A stretch of DNA of 64,000 nt from an uncultured Pelagibacteraceae bacterium (GCA_902557235.1 CACDZR010000002.1:1-64000), one strand, 5' to 3'. Positions 48,813 to 57,942 are shown, numbered from the stretch's first letter. The notes: generated by a model from the sequence alone, not told the origin. Translations and numbers: made by a program.

Positions 48813-49790
48813 ATGATTAATCCTTTTTTTAAAAATACAGGACCCCATAACATAAATTTTTTACTTAAGACAATTAATTTAAGTTATGAAAATTTACCTG
48901 ATGATAAAATCACAGATATTAAAGATCTTTATTCATCCCAAAAAAATGAAATAACTTTTTTTCATTCAAAAAAATATGCTGATTTAGCAAAAAAAACTAA
49001 AGCTTCCTATTGCTTAACGTCAGAAAATTTTCAATCACTTTTACCGGATAGCTGTAAGCCTATTATTACAGACAAAGTTTTATTGCATACTGCTCAAATA
49101 ACAAAAATTTTTTATCCAGACTCTATTACTGATAATTATGATGGAACTGTTAAAGATATAAATGAGACAAAATTTAAAGACAAAGTAAAATTTGGAAAAA
49201 ATGTTCTTATTGGTGAAAATGTAAAAATTGGTGCAAATTGCTTAATTGGTCATAATTCAATCATAGAAAAAAATGTCAATATAGGTGATAATTGTTCTAT
49301 AGGATCAAACGTAATTATTAGAAATTCATTAATTAAAAATAACGTTCACATTTTAGATGGATGTGTAATTGGGAAAAAAGGGTTTGGTTTTTTTCCAAAT
49401 AAAGATGTTAATTTTAGATATCCCCAAATAGGCATTGTAATAATTGAGGATAATGTAGAAATAGGTTGTGGTTCCACAATAGATAGAGGTTCTCTTTCAA
49501 ATACAATTATAGGAAAAAATACATATTTAGATAATCAAATACATATAGCACACAATGTTAAAATTGGTGAAAATTGTATTATTGCTGGACAAGTAGGTTT
49601 TGCAGGAAGCTCTACTTTAGGAAATAATGTTATGATTGGAGGTCAGGCAGGTATTTCAGGACATCTTAAGATTGGTAATAATGTACAAATAGGTGGTGGT
49701 AGTGGTGTAATAAAAAACATTCCTGATAACTCTAAAGTGATGGGCTACCCAGCAAAAGATTTAAAAAACTTTATTAGAGAAAATAAATGA
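48813..49790 (+). CDS. lpxD: UDP-3-O-(3-hydroxyacyl)glucosamine N-acyltransferase
   Basis: LpxD adds the second 3-hydroxyacyl chain in lipid A synthesis. The protein (325 residues) has an N-terminal uridine-binding domain and a left-handed beta-helix of hexapeptide repeats (about 115-300, e.g. IGENVKIGANCLIG), with catalytic His in QIHIAHNVKIG. I chose ATG 48813 (MINPFFKNTG) over the upstream TTG at 48795, because the added six residues are not family-like and the TTG is inside a hairpin. The 3' end overlaps lpxA by 4 bp. Confidence 0.95.
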   Translation: MINPFFKNTGPHNINFLLKTINLSYENLPDDKITDIKDLYSSQKNEITFFHSKKYADLAKKTKASYCLTSENFQSLLPDSCKPIITDKVLLHTAQITKIFYPDSITDNYDGTVKDINETKFKDKVKFGKNVLIGENVKIGANCLIGHNSIIEKNVNIGDNCSIGSNVIIRNSLIKNNVHILDGCVIGKKGFGFFPNKDVNFRYPQIGIVIIEDNVEIGCGSTIDRGSLSNTIIGKNTYLDNQIHIAHNVKIGENCIIAGQVGFAGSSTLGNNVMIGGQAGISGHLKIGNNVQIGGGSGVIKNIPDNSKVMGYPAKDLKNFIRENK

Positions 49791-50563
49791 TAGATAAAAC
49801 AGCTATAATACATAAAAATGCAAAAATTCATTCAAGTGTAAAGATTGGGCCTTATTCTGTCATTGGTCCTAATGTTGAAATTGGAGAGAATACAGAAATT
49901 CAATCTCATGTGAACATTACTGGAAATACTAAAATTGGAAAAGGAAATAAAATTTATCCATTTGTTTCAATAAACGACCCCCAAGATTTAAAATATAATG
50001 GTGAAGAAACAAGCTTGTCTATTGGAGATAACAATAAAATAAGAGAGTATGTAACAATAAATCCTGGCACGATTGGTGGTGGAGGCATAACTACAATTGG
50101 AAACAATTGTTTATTTATGATTTCATCTCATGTAGCTCATGATTGTCAGGTAGGTAACAATGTAATTATAGCAAATAATGTACCTTTAGGAGGTCATGCT
50201 ATTATTGAGGATAATGTAGTTATAGGTGGAAATTCAGCTGTTCAACAGTTTACAAGAGTTGGTAAAATGGCAATGATTGGAGGAATGACCGGAGTGCTAC
50301 ACGATGTTATTCCTTATGGATTATCGACGGGCAATAGAAATTCGTTACAAGGGTTAAATTTAATAGGCTTAAGAAGAGCTAAATTTGAAAATAAGGATAT
50401 TTTAGGATTGAGTGAGGCATATAAAGAGATTTTCGCTACCAAAAATATCAATGAAAATATAAGTAAATTAAACGGTTCATTTAAGGAAAATCCATTAGTT
50501 AAAGAAGTAATAGAATTCATTACTAAGGATAAAAAAAGATCTATTTGCACCCCATTTTCATAA
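49787..50563 (+). CDS. lpxA: UDP-N-acetylglucosamine acyltransferase
   Basis: LpxA starts lipid A synthesis by acylating UDP-GlcNAc. The 258-residue protein is made of hexapeptide repeats (IHSSVKIGPYSVIGPNVEIG and following) and has the catalytic His in ISSHVAHDCQVG and the family GLSTGNRNSLQGLNLIGLRR segment (about 178-200). Length is typical. It overlaps lpxD by 4 bp and precedes lpxI by 1 bp. Confidence 0.97.
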   Translation: MIDKTAIIHKNAKIHSSVKIGPYSVIGPNVEIGENTEIQSHVNITGNTKIGKGNKIYPFVSINDPQDLKYNGEETSLSIGDNNKIREYVTINPGTIGGGGITTIGNNCLFMISSHVAHDCQVGNNVIIANNVPLGGHAIIEDNVVIGGNSAVQQFTRVGKMAMIGGMTGVLHDVIPYGLSTGNRNSLQGLNLIGLRRAKFENKDILGLSEAYKEIFATKNINENISKLNGSFKENPLVKEVIEFITKDKKRSICTPFS

Positions 50564-50564
50564 G

Positions 50565-51359
50565 ATGATAGGATTAATTTTTGGTGATACAGATTTTCCA
50601 AATGAAATACTTAAAACAATCAAAAAAAGAAAAATAAAGTATCTAATAATTGATTTATCTAAATCAAAGAAATTTAAAAAAGATAGTAAATCTTATTTGG
50701 TTTCTATAGGTCAATTTGGTAAAATAATTAATATTCTTAAGGAAAATAACTGTAAAAAAGTCCTATTTGCAGGGAAAGTTAACAAACCAAACTTTTCAAA
50801 ATTAAAATTAGATCTTAAAGGAATTTATTATATTCCAAGAATTATCAAAGCATCCAAGCTCGGTGATGCTGCAATTTTGAAAGAAATTATCAAAATACTT
50901 GCTCAAAATAAGATTAAAACCGAAAATTCGCTCAAATTTAATCCAGAGCTGTCTCTTAAAAAGGGTAATTATTCAAAAACTAAACCTAATAAATTGGATC
51001 AATTGGATATTAAAAAAGCAATCAAAACTTTAAATAGTTTAAGAGACTATAATTTTAGTCAAGGAGTTGTAGTTAGAAATAAAAAAGTTGTTTCTATAGA
51101 AGGTAAAGGCGGAACTAAAAAAATGCTTGAAAAAAGTAGAAGCAAAAAATTTAGAAATTATGGGGTTTTAGTTAAATTTCCAAAAAAAAAACAGGATCTT
51201 AGAGTTGACTTGCCTACTATTGGATTAAAAACTATTAAACAAAGTAAGACGGCAGGATTAAAAGGTATTGTTGTAAAAAGTAAACAACATATATTTTTAG
51301 ACAAGAACAAATGTATTAACTTTGCTAATAAGAATAAAATGTTTATCTCAGTGAAATGA
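50565..51359 (+). CDS. lpxI: UDP-2,3-diacylglucosamine pyrophosphatase LpxI
   Basis: LpxI hydrolyses UDP-2,3-diacylglucosamine to lipid X, replacing LpxH in alphaproteobacteria. The 264-residue protein (DUF1009 family) shows GQFGKIINILKENNCKKVLFAGKVNKP (about 45-70), LGDAAILKEI and the C-terminal VDLPTIGLKTI...AGLKGIVVKS region. It lies between lpxA and lpxB, the usual place. It overlaps lpxB by 4 bp. Confidence 0.93.
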   Translation: MIGLIFGDTDFPNEILKTIKKRKIKYLIIDLSKSKKFKKDSKSYLVSIGQFGKIINILKENNCKKVLFAGKVNKPNFSKLKLDLKGIYYIPRIIKASKLGDAAILKEIIKILAQNKIKTENSLKFNPELSLKKGNYSKTKPNKLDQLDIKKAIKTLNSLRDYNFSQGVVVRNKKVVSIEGKGGTKKMLEKSRSKKFRNYGVLVKFPKKKQDLRVDLPTIGLKTIKQSKTAGLKGIVVKSKQHIFLDKNKCINFANKNKMFISVK

Positions 51360-52492
51360 AAAAAATTTTTATATTAACTGGTGAACCTTCTGGAGATAAA
51401 TTAGCATCTACAGTTGTTTCTAAGCTTCAACAAAATCATTCAAATATAGAATATCTAAGTGTTGGAGGCTCTCATTTAAACAAACTTGGTGTTAAATCAA
51501 TATATGATCTTGAGGAAGTAACTTACATTGGTTTTACAAGTGTAATTTTAAATTTATTTAAAATCAGAAATAAAATAAATGAAACTGTAAAAAAAATAAT
51601 TAAATTTAATCCTGATATTCTATTTAGTGTAGATAGTCCAGATTTCACCCTAAGAGTTGCTGAAAAAGTAAAAAGTATAAATCCTAATATTAAAACAATA
51701 CATTATGTTGCACCACAAGTATGGGTATGGCGAGAAAGTAGGGTTAAGAATTTTAAAAAGTTTTTAGACCATGTTTTATTATTATTCAATTTTGAAAAGA
51801 AATACTTTGATAAAGAAGATATAAAGAACACTTTCGTTGGTCATCCTTTACTTGAAAATAAAGAGAATGTTAAAACAAATTTATCAAATATAATTGATGA
51901 CAATAAAAAAATTATATCTTTATTCGCTGGAAGCCGATCATCTGAAACCAATATTCTTTTACCAATTTTAGTAAACTTTATTAAATTAATGAATGAAAAA
52001 TTTAATCAATATAATTTTGTTTTTCATGCGACCGATCAAAACAAAGATTTAATAAAAAATGAGATTAAAAAAAAAAACTACAACAATGTTGAAGTTATAT
52101 CTGACGAGAATATAAAATTAAAAATACTGTCAAATTCTATATTTGCTGTAGCAAAATCAGGAACTGTTTCTCTTGAAATTTGTAATGCAAAAGTTCCATC
52201 TATTATTATTTATAAAATGAATTTTATTAATTTTTTAGTTGTAAAATTTTTAGTAAAAACAAAATATGCAAATATAATTAATATAATTAACCAAAAAGAA
52301 ATAATTCCAGAATTAATTCAAAAAGAATGTAATTCAAAAGAAATTTTTAGATCTGTAGCATATTTTTTAAAAAACCCCGAGCTTATGAAAAAACAAATTC
52401 TTGACGTGAGCAATACTTTAAATGAAATCAAATCTAAAACTTCTTCATCCTCAGAAGCTTCGGCAGTAGTTTCAAGCTATCTTAGCGCTTAA
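51356..52492 (+). CDS. lpxB: Lipid A disaccharide synthase
   Basis: LpxB joins lipid X and UDP-2,3-diacylglucosamine into the lipid A disaccharide. The 378-residue GT-B type protein has ILTGEPSGDKLAS (about 5-17), the SVDSPDFTLRVAEKVK segment (about 88-103), HYVAPQVWVWRESRVK (about 116-131) and GTVSLEICNAKVPSIIIYK near 272-290. It finishes the bamA-skp-fabZ-lpx cluster. Its last 21 bp overlap the convergent gltX gene. Confidence 0.96.
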   Translation: MKKIFILTGEPSGDKLASTVVSKLQQNHSNIEYLSVGGSHLNKLGVKSIYDLEEVTYIGFTSVILNLFKIRNKINETVKKIIKFNPDILFSVDSPDFTLRVAEKVKSINPNIKTIHYVAPQVWVWRESRVKNFKKFLDHVLLLFNFEKKYFDKEDIKNTFVGHPLLENKENVKTNLSNIIDDNKKIISLFAGSRSSETNILLPILVNFIKLMNEKFNQYNFVFHATDQNKDLIKNEIKKKNYNNVEVISDENIKLKILSNSIFAVAKSGTVSLEICNAKVPSIIIYKMNFINFLVVKFLVKTKYANIINIINQKEIIPELIQKECNSKEIFRSVAYFLKNPELMKKQILDVSNTLNEIKSKTSSSSEASAVVSSYLSA

Positions 52493-53869
52493 TCTTTTCT
52501 GAACTTCTTCTTTTCCTAATGATAAAATAATATCATATATACCAGGTCCAAACTTTGAACCAGTTAGTACAATCCTTAGTGGTTGTCCAACACCTTTAAA
52601 ATTTGTGCCATGCGATTTTATAAGCTCGTTTACTATTGGTTCTAAAATTTCTCTAGAGGGCAGGTCTATTTTTTCAAACTGACCCTTAAAATCAGAAATT
52701 ACTTTTCTTGCTTTGTTGTCAATTAATTTAAGATCATCCTTATTGAAATCGACCTCATCTTTTAAAATATATTGACCATTATTAAATATATCCTCCAAAG
52801 TTTTTGCTTTATTTTTTAGGAAGGTAAGAGATTTTTTAATCTTATCTTTTTTATCTGATTGAATTTCACTTTTATATAATTTGCAATATTCAGTTAATTG
52901 GTTGAATAAATCATCCTCATCAATATTCTTAATATAGTGTTCATTCATTGATAAAATTCTACTCATATCAAGTTTAGAGGGAGATTTACCGATACCTTCT
53001 AAATTAAAAAATTTTATACTTTCCTCTAATGTGAATATTTCTTTATCTTTGTAAGACCAGCCTAGTCTTAAAAGGTAGTTTCGAAGAGCATCTGGCATGA
53101 TACCTATTTTGGAATAATCATCTAATGTAGAAGCTTGATCTCGCTTTGATAGTTTCTTTCCCTCTATTGTATGTATCAATGGTATGTGAGCAAATGAGGG
53201 TAAATCCCATTTCATGGCTTGATAAATTTGTATTTGTTTGAAGGTGTTTATTTTATGATCGTCACCTCTAATAATATGTGTCATATTCATTTGGTGATCG
53301 TCTACGGATGCAGATAAATTATATGTAGGGGTCCCGTCATTTCTTAAGATAATAAAATCTTCGATTGTATTATTATCAATCTCAACATCACCTTGAACCA
53401 AATCTTTCAAAATTGATGTCCCATCAATCTTACTTTTAAATCTTATGACAGGTTTAATATCTTTTGGAGCATCAGATTCTTTTTTATCTCTCCATTTTCT
53501 ATCATAAATATAAGGAATCTTTTTTTGTCTAGCTCTTTTTTTTTGTTCTTCTATTTCTTCACTTGAACAATAACATTTATATGCATGACCATTTTTAAGA
53601 AGTTCATTTGCAACTTTAATGTGGTTGTTTATCTTTTCTGATTGAATATATTCATCTCCATCGTAGTTGATACCAATCCATTTAAGAGATTGTATTATTT
53701 GATCTTTATATTCATCTTTAGATCTTTCTTTATCTGTATCTTCCACCCTCAAATAAAATTTACCATTGTGATTTTTAGAGTATAACCAATTAAATAAAGC
53801 CGTTCTAACACCACCAATATGTAATGCACCAGTAGGCGAGGGAGCAAATCTAGTTGCTACTTTTTTCAT
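52472..53869 (-). CDS. gltX: Glutamyl-tRNA synthetase
   Basis: GltX charges tRNA-Glu. The 465-residue class I synthetase has the HIGH-type motif in FAPSPTGALHIGGVRTALF (about 8-26), the KMSKS-type GKKLSKRD (about 243-250) and an alpha-helical anticodon domain. Length is typical for bacteria. It is on the minus strand downstream of lexA, with 22 bp between, and its 3' end overlaps lpxB by 21 bp in a tail-to-tail arrangement. Confidence 0.97.
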   Translation of the reverse strand: MKKVATRFAPSPTGALHIGGVRTALFNWLYSKNHNGKFYLRVEDTDKERSKDEYKDQIIQSLKWIGINYDGDEYIQSEKINNHIKVANELLKNGHAYKCYCSSEEIEEQKKRARQKKIPYIYDRKWRDKKESDAPKDIKPVIRFKSKIDGTSILKDLVQGDVEIDNNTIEDFIILRNDGTPTYNLSASVDDHQMNMTHIIRGDDHKINTFKQIQIYQAMKWDLPSFAHIPLIHTIEGKKLSKRDQASTLDDYSKIGIMPDALRNYLLRLGWSYKDKEIFTLEESIKFFNLEGIGKSPSKLDMSRILSMNEHYIKNIDEDDLFNQLTEYCKLYKSEIQSDKKDKIKKSLTFLKNKAKTLEDIFNNGQYILKDEVDFNKDDLKLIDNKARKVISDFKGQFEKIDLPSREILEPIVNELIKSHGTNFKGVGQPLRIVLTGSKFGPGIYDIILSLGKEEVQKRLSAKIA

Positions 53870-53891
53870 TAAAATGGTTTAGACTATTTTT

Positions 53892-54569
53892 TTAGAAGTT
53901 TCTATATAAAGATACTAATACGCCCTGAACTTTAACTCTATCAGGTCCAAATATTTTAGTTTCGTAATTTTTGTTGGCACTTTCTAAAGCAACAACTTTA
54001 CCTTTTTTTCTAATTCTTTTTAACATTGCTTCATGCTCATCAATTAGAGCAACAACAATTTTTCCATTATCAGCTGTATCTGTTCTTTTAATAATTACTG
54101 TATCACCCTCATGAATTCCAGCTTCAATCATCGAGTCCCCTTGAACTTTTAAACCAAAATAGTCCCCATTTTTCTCCAAATTACTTGGCAAAGGTATTCT
54201 TGAAACCTCATTTTGAATAGCTTCAACAGGTGTTCCAGCAGCGATTTTTCCTAAAACTGGCACTTCAGCATCATCTGATAATAAATTTTCCTCATCTAAA
54301 CCACCTTTAATAACACTTGGTGAAAAACTGTTATAAATGTCATTTGCAGAGGCCGTTTCTGGCAATTTGATTACTTCTAATGCTCTTGCTTTATGAGCAA
54401 GTCTTTTAATAAAACCTCTTTCTTCTAAAGCACTTATAAGTCTATGAATTCCAGACTTCGATTTAAGGTTTAATGAAGCTTTCATTTCTTCATAAGATGG
54501 AGATACACCAGAGCTCCTCAACTTCTTGTTGATAAATAAAAGCAGGTTTTTTTGTTTTTTTGTTAGCAT
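53892..54569 (-). CDS. lexA: SOS response repressor LexA
   Basis: LexA represses DNA-damage genes and is inactivated by RecA-stimulated self-cleavage. The 225-residue protein has an N-terminal winged helix (about 1-65), the cleavage site Ala111-Gly112, Ser146 in VQGDSMIEAG and Lys184 in EAMLKRI, so the serine-lysine dyad is intact; the 34-residue Gly-Ser spacing equals that of E. coli. Two tandem SOS boxes lie just upstream, so it is autoregulated. It is preceded by trpC and followed by gltX on the same strand. Confidence 0.97.
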   Translation of the reverse strand: MLTKKQKNLLLFINKKLRSSGVSPSYEEMKASLNLKSKSGIHRLISALEERGFIKRLAHKARALEVIKLPETASANDIYNSFSPSVIKGGLDEENLLSDDAEVPVLGKIAAGTPVEAIQNEVSRIPLPSNLEKNGDYFGLKVQGDSMIEAGIHEGDTVIIKRTDTADNGKIVVALIDEHEAMLKRIRKKGKVVALESANKNYETKIFGPDRVKVQGVLVSLYRNF

Positions 54570-54571
54570 AA

Positions 54572-54586
54572 GAACAAATATCGTAC
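54572..54586. promoter_or_regulatory. Second, imperfect SOS box upstream of lexA
   Basis: GAAC-N7-GTAC at 54572-54586 resembles the alphaproteobacterial LexA site GAAC-N7-GAAC with one mismatch. It starts 22 bp from the perfect box, about two helical turns, and only 3 bp before the lexA ATG, so bound LexA would lie on the same DNA face and block expression. Confidence 0.5.
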
Positions 54587-54593
54587 AAAAACT

Positions 54594-54608
54594 GTTCTAC
54601 AAAAGTTC
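54594..54608. promoter_or_regulatory. SOS box (LexA operator) upstream of lexA
   Basis: GTTC-TACAAAA-GTTC is an exact direct repeat GTTC-N7-GTTC, the known alphaproteobacterial LexA operator. It lies 25 bp upstream of the lexA start and indicates autoregulation of lexA. The exact promoter elements cannot be fixed, but the site falls where they would lie. Confidence 0.8.
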
Positions 54609-54658
54609 TTTTCAATTCACAATAGTAAAAAAAGTCAATAAAATAGGGAGCTATTTAA

Positions 54659-55450
54659 CTAAAGAACTGAGAAAATAGAATTATTTTCCAAATTTTTCAA
54701 AAGTGATTCACCAATTAGAAAAGTTTTAATAGATGTTTTATTTGAGAGCTCTAATAGTTCATCTTTAGTTTTAATTCCACTTTCAGAAATTAATGGACCT
54801 TTATGATTAACTAAAACATCATGAATATCAAAAGTTGTATTTATATCGGTTTTAAGTGTCTTTAAGTTCCTATTATTGATGCCAATTAATGCATCTTCAA
54901 ATTTTAAAGCTTGTTTTGCCTCCTCAACTGTATGTACCTCAACTATTACAGACATATTTAATTCTAATGCTTCCTCATATAACTCATTAGCAATGCTTTC
55001 ATTTACACCAGCTAATATAATCAATATTGCATCTGCTCCGTGACTTTTTGCTAATGGAATTTGAAATTTATCCACAAAAAAGTCCTTACAAAGAATTGGT
55101 AAATTAACATTTTGTTTGATTTTATTTATATGTGTTAAATTTCCTAAAAAAAAATTTTCTTCAGTCAAAACTGATAAACAAGTAGCTTTATTGTCATTAT
55201 ATATATTAGCTATTTTAACAGGGTCATAATCATTTATGATTACACCTGCAGAAGGACTAGCTTTTTTGATCTCAGCAATAATTGAAAATTTGTTTTCCTT
55301 AATATTTTTTTTAATTTTTTCTTTAAAATTAACAAAAGTTTTATTTTTTTCTATTAATTCATTTAATGTGTCTATTGAAAAATTTTTTTTAGAATTTTCA
55401 ATTTTTTCTATTTTTTTTTTAATAATCTTTTCGAGTATATTTTCAGACAT
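54659..55450 (-). CDS. trpC: Indole-3-glycerol phosphate synthase
   Basis: TrpC closes the indole ring from carboxyphenylaminodeoxyribulose phosphate. The 263-residue TIM barrel has IAEIKKASPSAGVI (about 57-70) and the loops around CKDFFVDKFQI (about 120-130), LIGINNRNLKTLKTD (about 187-201) and SESGIKTKDEL (about 218-228). It is a single-function protein, not fused to TrpF as in E. coli. It overlaps trpD by 8 bp. An 89-bp gap with the SOS boxes separates it from lexA. Confidence 0.96.
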   Translation of the reverse strand: MSENILEKIIKKKIEKIENSKKNFSIDTLNELIEKNKTFVNFKEKIKKNIKENKFSIIAEIKKASPSAGVIINDYDPVKIANIYNDNKATCLSVLTEENFFLGNLTHINKIKQNVNLPILCKDFFVDKFQIPLAKSHGADAILIILAGVNESIANELYEEALELNMSVIVEVHTVEEAKQALKFEDALIGINNRNLKTLKTDINTTFDIHDVLVNHKGPLISESGIKTKDELLELSNKTSIKTFLIGESLLKNLENNSIFSVL

Positions 55451-56435
55451 TTTGAATTTTTTCTAAATGTTGGATTACTTTATTTGATAAAATATGTTTT
55501 CTGGCGTTGTTATAAGCTTCGCTAAAATCTTCATGAGTTTCATTTACAATTAATCCTGCTGCAGCATTTAGACATACAGCTTTAGAAAAATCATTATCCT
55601 TCCCCTCAAATATTTCAATCATTTTATTTGCATTGAATTTTGCATCATCTCCAATTAGATTTTCAAATTTATCTGCATTTACATTAAATTCTTTCGGATC
55701 AATGATAATTTCAGATATAACGTTGTTTTTTAATTGAATAATATTTGTTTTAGCATATGGTGAAATTTCATCTAAACCATCTTCACTATTAACGATCCAT
55801 GCAAATTTAATATCTAAATTTTTTAAAGCATTAGCAAATGTTTTTAATAGTTTTTTTTCAAAGACACCAACAACTTGTCTTTTTACCAAGGCTGGACTAC
55901 TTAAAGGTCCAATCATATTAAAGATTGTTCTTTTGCCAATTTTTTTTCGAGTGGGGCCAACATACTTCATTGCACTATGGTAATTAGGAGCAAACATGAA
56001 ACCAAAATTATTTTTATTAATTTGAGCCTCAATATTTTCTGGTTCTAAATTAATGTTAATATTTAGAGCTTCTAAAACATCTCCAGATCCACATTTAGAG
56101 GACACTGCTTTATTTCCGTGTTTTGCTACTTTAACACCCATACTGGCGAGTAATAATGCAGAGGCAGTAGAAATATTAAGTGTATTCATTCCATCACCAC
56201 CAGTTCCGCATGTATCAACACAATTATCTACATTAACTCTTTTTGACTTGTCTCTAAGCACGTAAACACCACCAGCAATTTCATCTGAAACCTCACCTTT
56301 AGCTGACAAGAGCGTTAAAAAATCAAATATTTCCTGTTCGTTTGCTTTACCCTCCATCAATAATTCAAAAGCTGCCTTACTTTCTTCAAAAGAGAGGTCT
56401 TCTTTATTCTTAATTTTATCTATGAATTGTTTCAT
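55443..56435 (-). CDS. trpD: Anthranilate phosphoribosyltransferase
   Basis: TrpD joins anthranilate and phosphoribosyl pyrophosphate. The 330-residue protein has the PRPP loop CGTGGDGMNTLNISTASALL (about 81-100), KHGNKAVSSKCGSGDVLEAL (about 115-134) and the FAPNYHSAMKYVGPTRKKIG segment. Length is typical. It is 5 bp after trpG in the same direction and overlaps trpC by 8 bp. Confidence 0.97.
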   Translation of the reverse strand: MKQFIDKIKNKEDLSFEESKAAFELLMEGKANEQEIFDFLTLLSAKGEVSDEIAGGVYVLRDKSKRVNVDNCVDTCGTGGDGMNTLNISTASALLLASMGVKVAKHGNKAVSSKCGSGDVLEALNININLEPENIEAQINKNNFGFMFAPNYHSAMKYVGPTRKKIGKRTIFNMIGPLSSPALVKRQVVGVFEKKLLKTFANALKNLDIKFAWIVNSEDGLDEISPYAKTNIIQLKNNVISEIIIDPKEFNVNADKFENLIGDDAKFNANKMIEIFEGKDNDFSKAVCLNAAAGLIVNETHEDFSEAYNNARKHILSNKVIQHLEKIQNV

Positions 56436-56440
56436 TGATT

Positions 56441-57010
56441 TTAAATTTTAATAAAATTTTTTAAAATTTTAATACCTAATTTAGTTTTAATACTTTCAGG
56501 GTGAAATTGCACTCCATGAACATTATATTTTTTATGTTGAACACCCATAATTAAACCATCTTTACTCTCAGCCGTGATTTCAAGGTGTTTTGATAGTGAT
56601 TTTTTATCAATAATTAAGCTGTGATAGCGTGTTGCTTCAAATGATTTTGGAAGATTTTTTAAAATTCCCAGTTTTTTTGAGATTATTTTACTTGTTTTAC
56701 CATGCATTAGTCTTTTAGCTTGAATAATTTTAGAACCAAATACTTGTCCTATTATTTGATGCCCAAGACAAACTCCAAGTATTGGGATTTTTTTATATAA
56801 AGATTTTACTATCTTTAAACAATTACCTGATTGATTAGGATTACCTGGACCTGGTGAGATTACAATCTTATTATATCTTTTTTTTAATATTTGATTAGAT
56901 GTAATCTGATCATTTCTTATAACATCTACCTTCACTTTCAATGATGATAAGTAATGATAAAGATTGAAAGTAAAACTATCGTAATTATCTATAAGAATTA
57001 TTTTTTTCAT
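56441..57010 (-). CDS. trpG: Anthranilate synthase glutamine amidotransferase subunit
   Basis: TrpG supplies ammonia from glutamine to TrpE. The 189-residue class I amidotransferase has DNYDSFTFNLYHY (about 8-20), the nucleophile Cys81 in LGVCLGHQ and the His-Glu pair in GVQFHPESIKT. Members of this family can also act with PabB in folate synthesis. It overlaps the trpE 3' part by 4 bp (ATGA) and lies before trpD. Confidence 0.96.
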   Translation of the reverse strand: MKKIILIDNYDSFTFNLYHYLSSLKVKVDVIRNDQITSNQILKKRYNKIVISPGPGNPNQSGNCLKIVKSLYKKIPILGVCLGHQIIGQVFGSKIIQAKRLMHGKTSKIISKKLGILKNLPKSFEATRYHSLIIDKKSLSKHLEITAESKDGLIMGVQHKKYNVHGVQFHPESIKTKLGIKILKNFIKI

Positions 57011-57942
57011 TTTAAAGCATTAATCAAAGCTTTCGCTTTATTTACAGTTTCTTCATACTCTTTTAAAGGTTTGCTATCAGCAACAATTCCAGCACCAGCT
57101 TGAACATAGAATTTATCTTTTTTAGCTACAGCTGTTCTTAAAGCTATACAAGTATCAAATTCACCATTTGCTGAAAAATAGCCAATACCACCAGCGTAAA
57201 CTTTTCTCTTAGTTGTCTCTAATTCATCAATTATTTCCATAGCTCTAATTTTTGGTGCGCCAGAAACAGTTCCTGCAGGAAAACCAGCTAGAAGTGATTT
57301 AAATTTTGAAAACTTCTTATCATATACACCGATAACATTAGATACTATGTGCATTACGTGAGAATACTTTTCAATAATAAAGCTCTCTGTTACTTTTACA
57401 GTATTAATTTTTGAAACTTTACCAGCATCATTTCTGCCTAAATCCAATAACATTAAATGCTCTGAAAGCTCCTTTTTATCTTGAAGAAGATCTTTTTCAT
57501 AAAAACGATCCTCGCTCAATGTTTTACCTCTAGGTCTTGTTCCAGCGATTGGTCTTACAGTGATTTTGTTATCCCTTAGTCTCACCAGTATTTCTGGGCT
57601 AGCACCAATAATTTGAAAATCATTGAAATTGAAAAAAAACATAAAAGGTGAAGGGTTAGTCACTCTAAGTTTTTTATAAATATCAATTGGTTTTTTTGTT
57701 AGCTTAGCTTCAAATCTTTGACTTAAAACTACCTGAAATATATCTCCTAATTTAATATATTCTTTTGCTTTATTGACCATTTGCAAAAATCTATTTTTAG
57801 AAGTGTTTGATTTAACTTTAATATTATTTGATTTTAATTGAGTTCTATTATCTATATTTTTAATTGATGATTGAATAAGCAATCTAAAAAGATCTGATTT
57901 TACCTCATCATATTTTTTTTGATAATCTATAATTTTTTTCAT
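57007..57942 (-). CDS. trpE: Anthranilate synthase component I, C-terminal part (split trpE)
   Basis: This frame encodes the chorismate-binding catalytic part of TrpE (311 codons from the ATG at 57942): RPIAGTRPRGKT (about 130-141), DLGRNDAGKVSKI (about 168-180), PAGTVSGAPKIRAMEIIDELE (about 223-243) and QAGAGIVADSKP near the end. The N-terminal part is in a different frame (57908-58468). The ATG has no well-spaced ribosome site, so separate translation is poorly supported. Removing one A from the A7 run near 57934-57940 would fuse both into about 486 residues, normal TrpE length. Confidence 0.85.
   Translation of the reverse strand: MKKIIDYQKKYDEVKSDLFRLLIQSSIKNIDNRTQLKSNNIKVKSNTSKNRFLQMVNKAKEYIKLGDIFQVVLSQRFEAKLTKKPIDIYKKLRVTNPSPFMFFFNFNDFQIIGASPEILVRLRDNKITVRPIAGTRPRGKTLSEDRFYEKDLLQDKKELSEHLMLLDLGRNDAGKVSKINTVKVTESFIIEKYSHVMHIVSNVIGVYDKKFSKFKSLLAGFPAGTVSGAPKIRAMEIIDELETTKRKVYAGGIGYFSANGEFDTCIALRTAVAKKDKFYVQAGAGIVADSKPLKEYEETVNKAKALINALK

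Noticed and set aside
57908-57942. Programmed -1 ribosomal frameshift in trpE at A-AAA-AAT
   Set aside because: The heptamer looks slippery, but the -1 frame stops at once; a +1 change is needed to reach the C-terminal frame.
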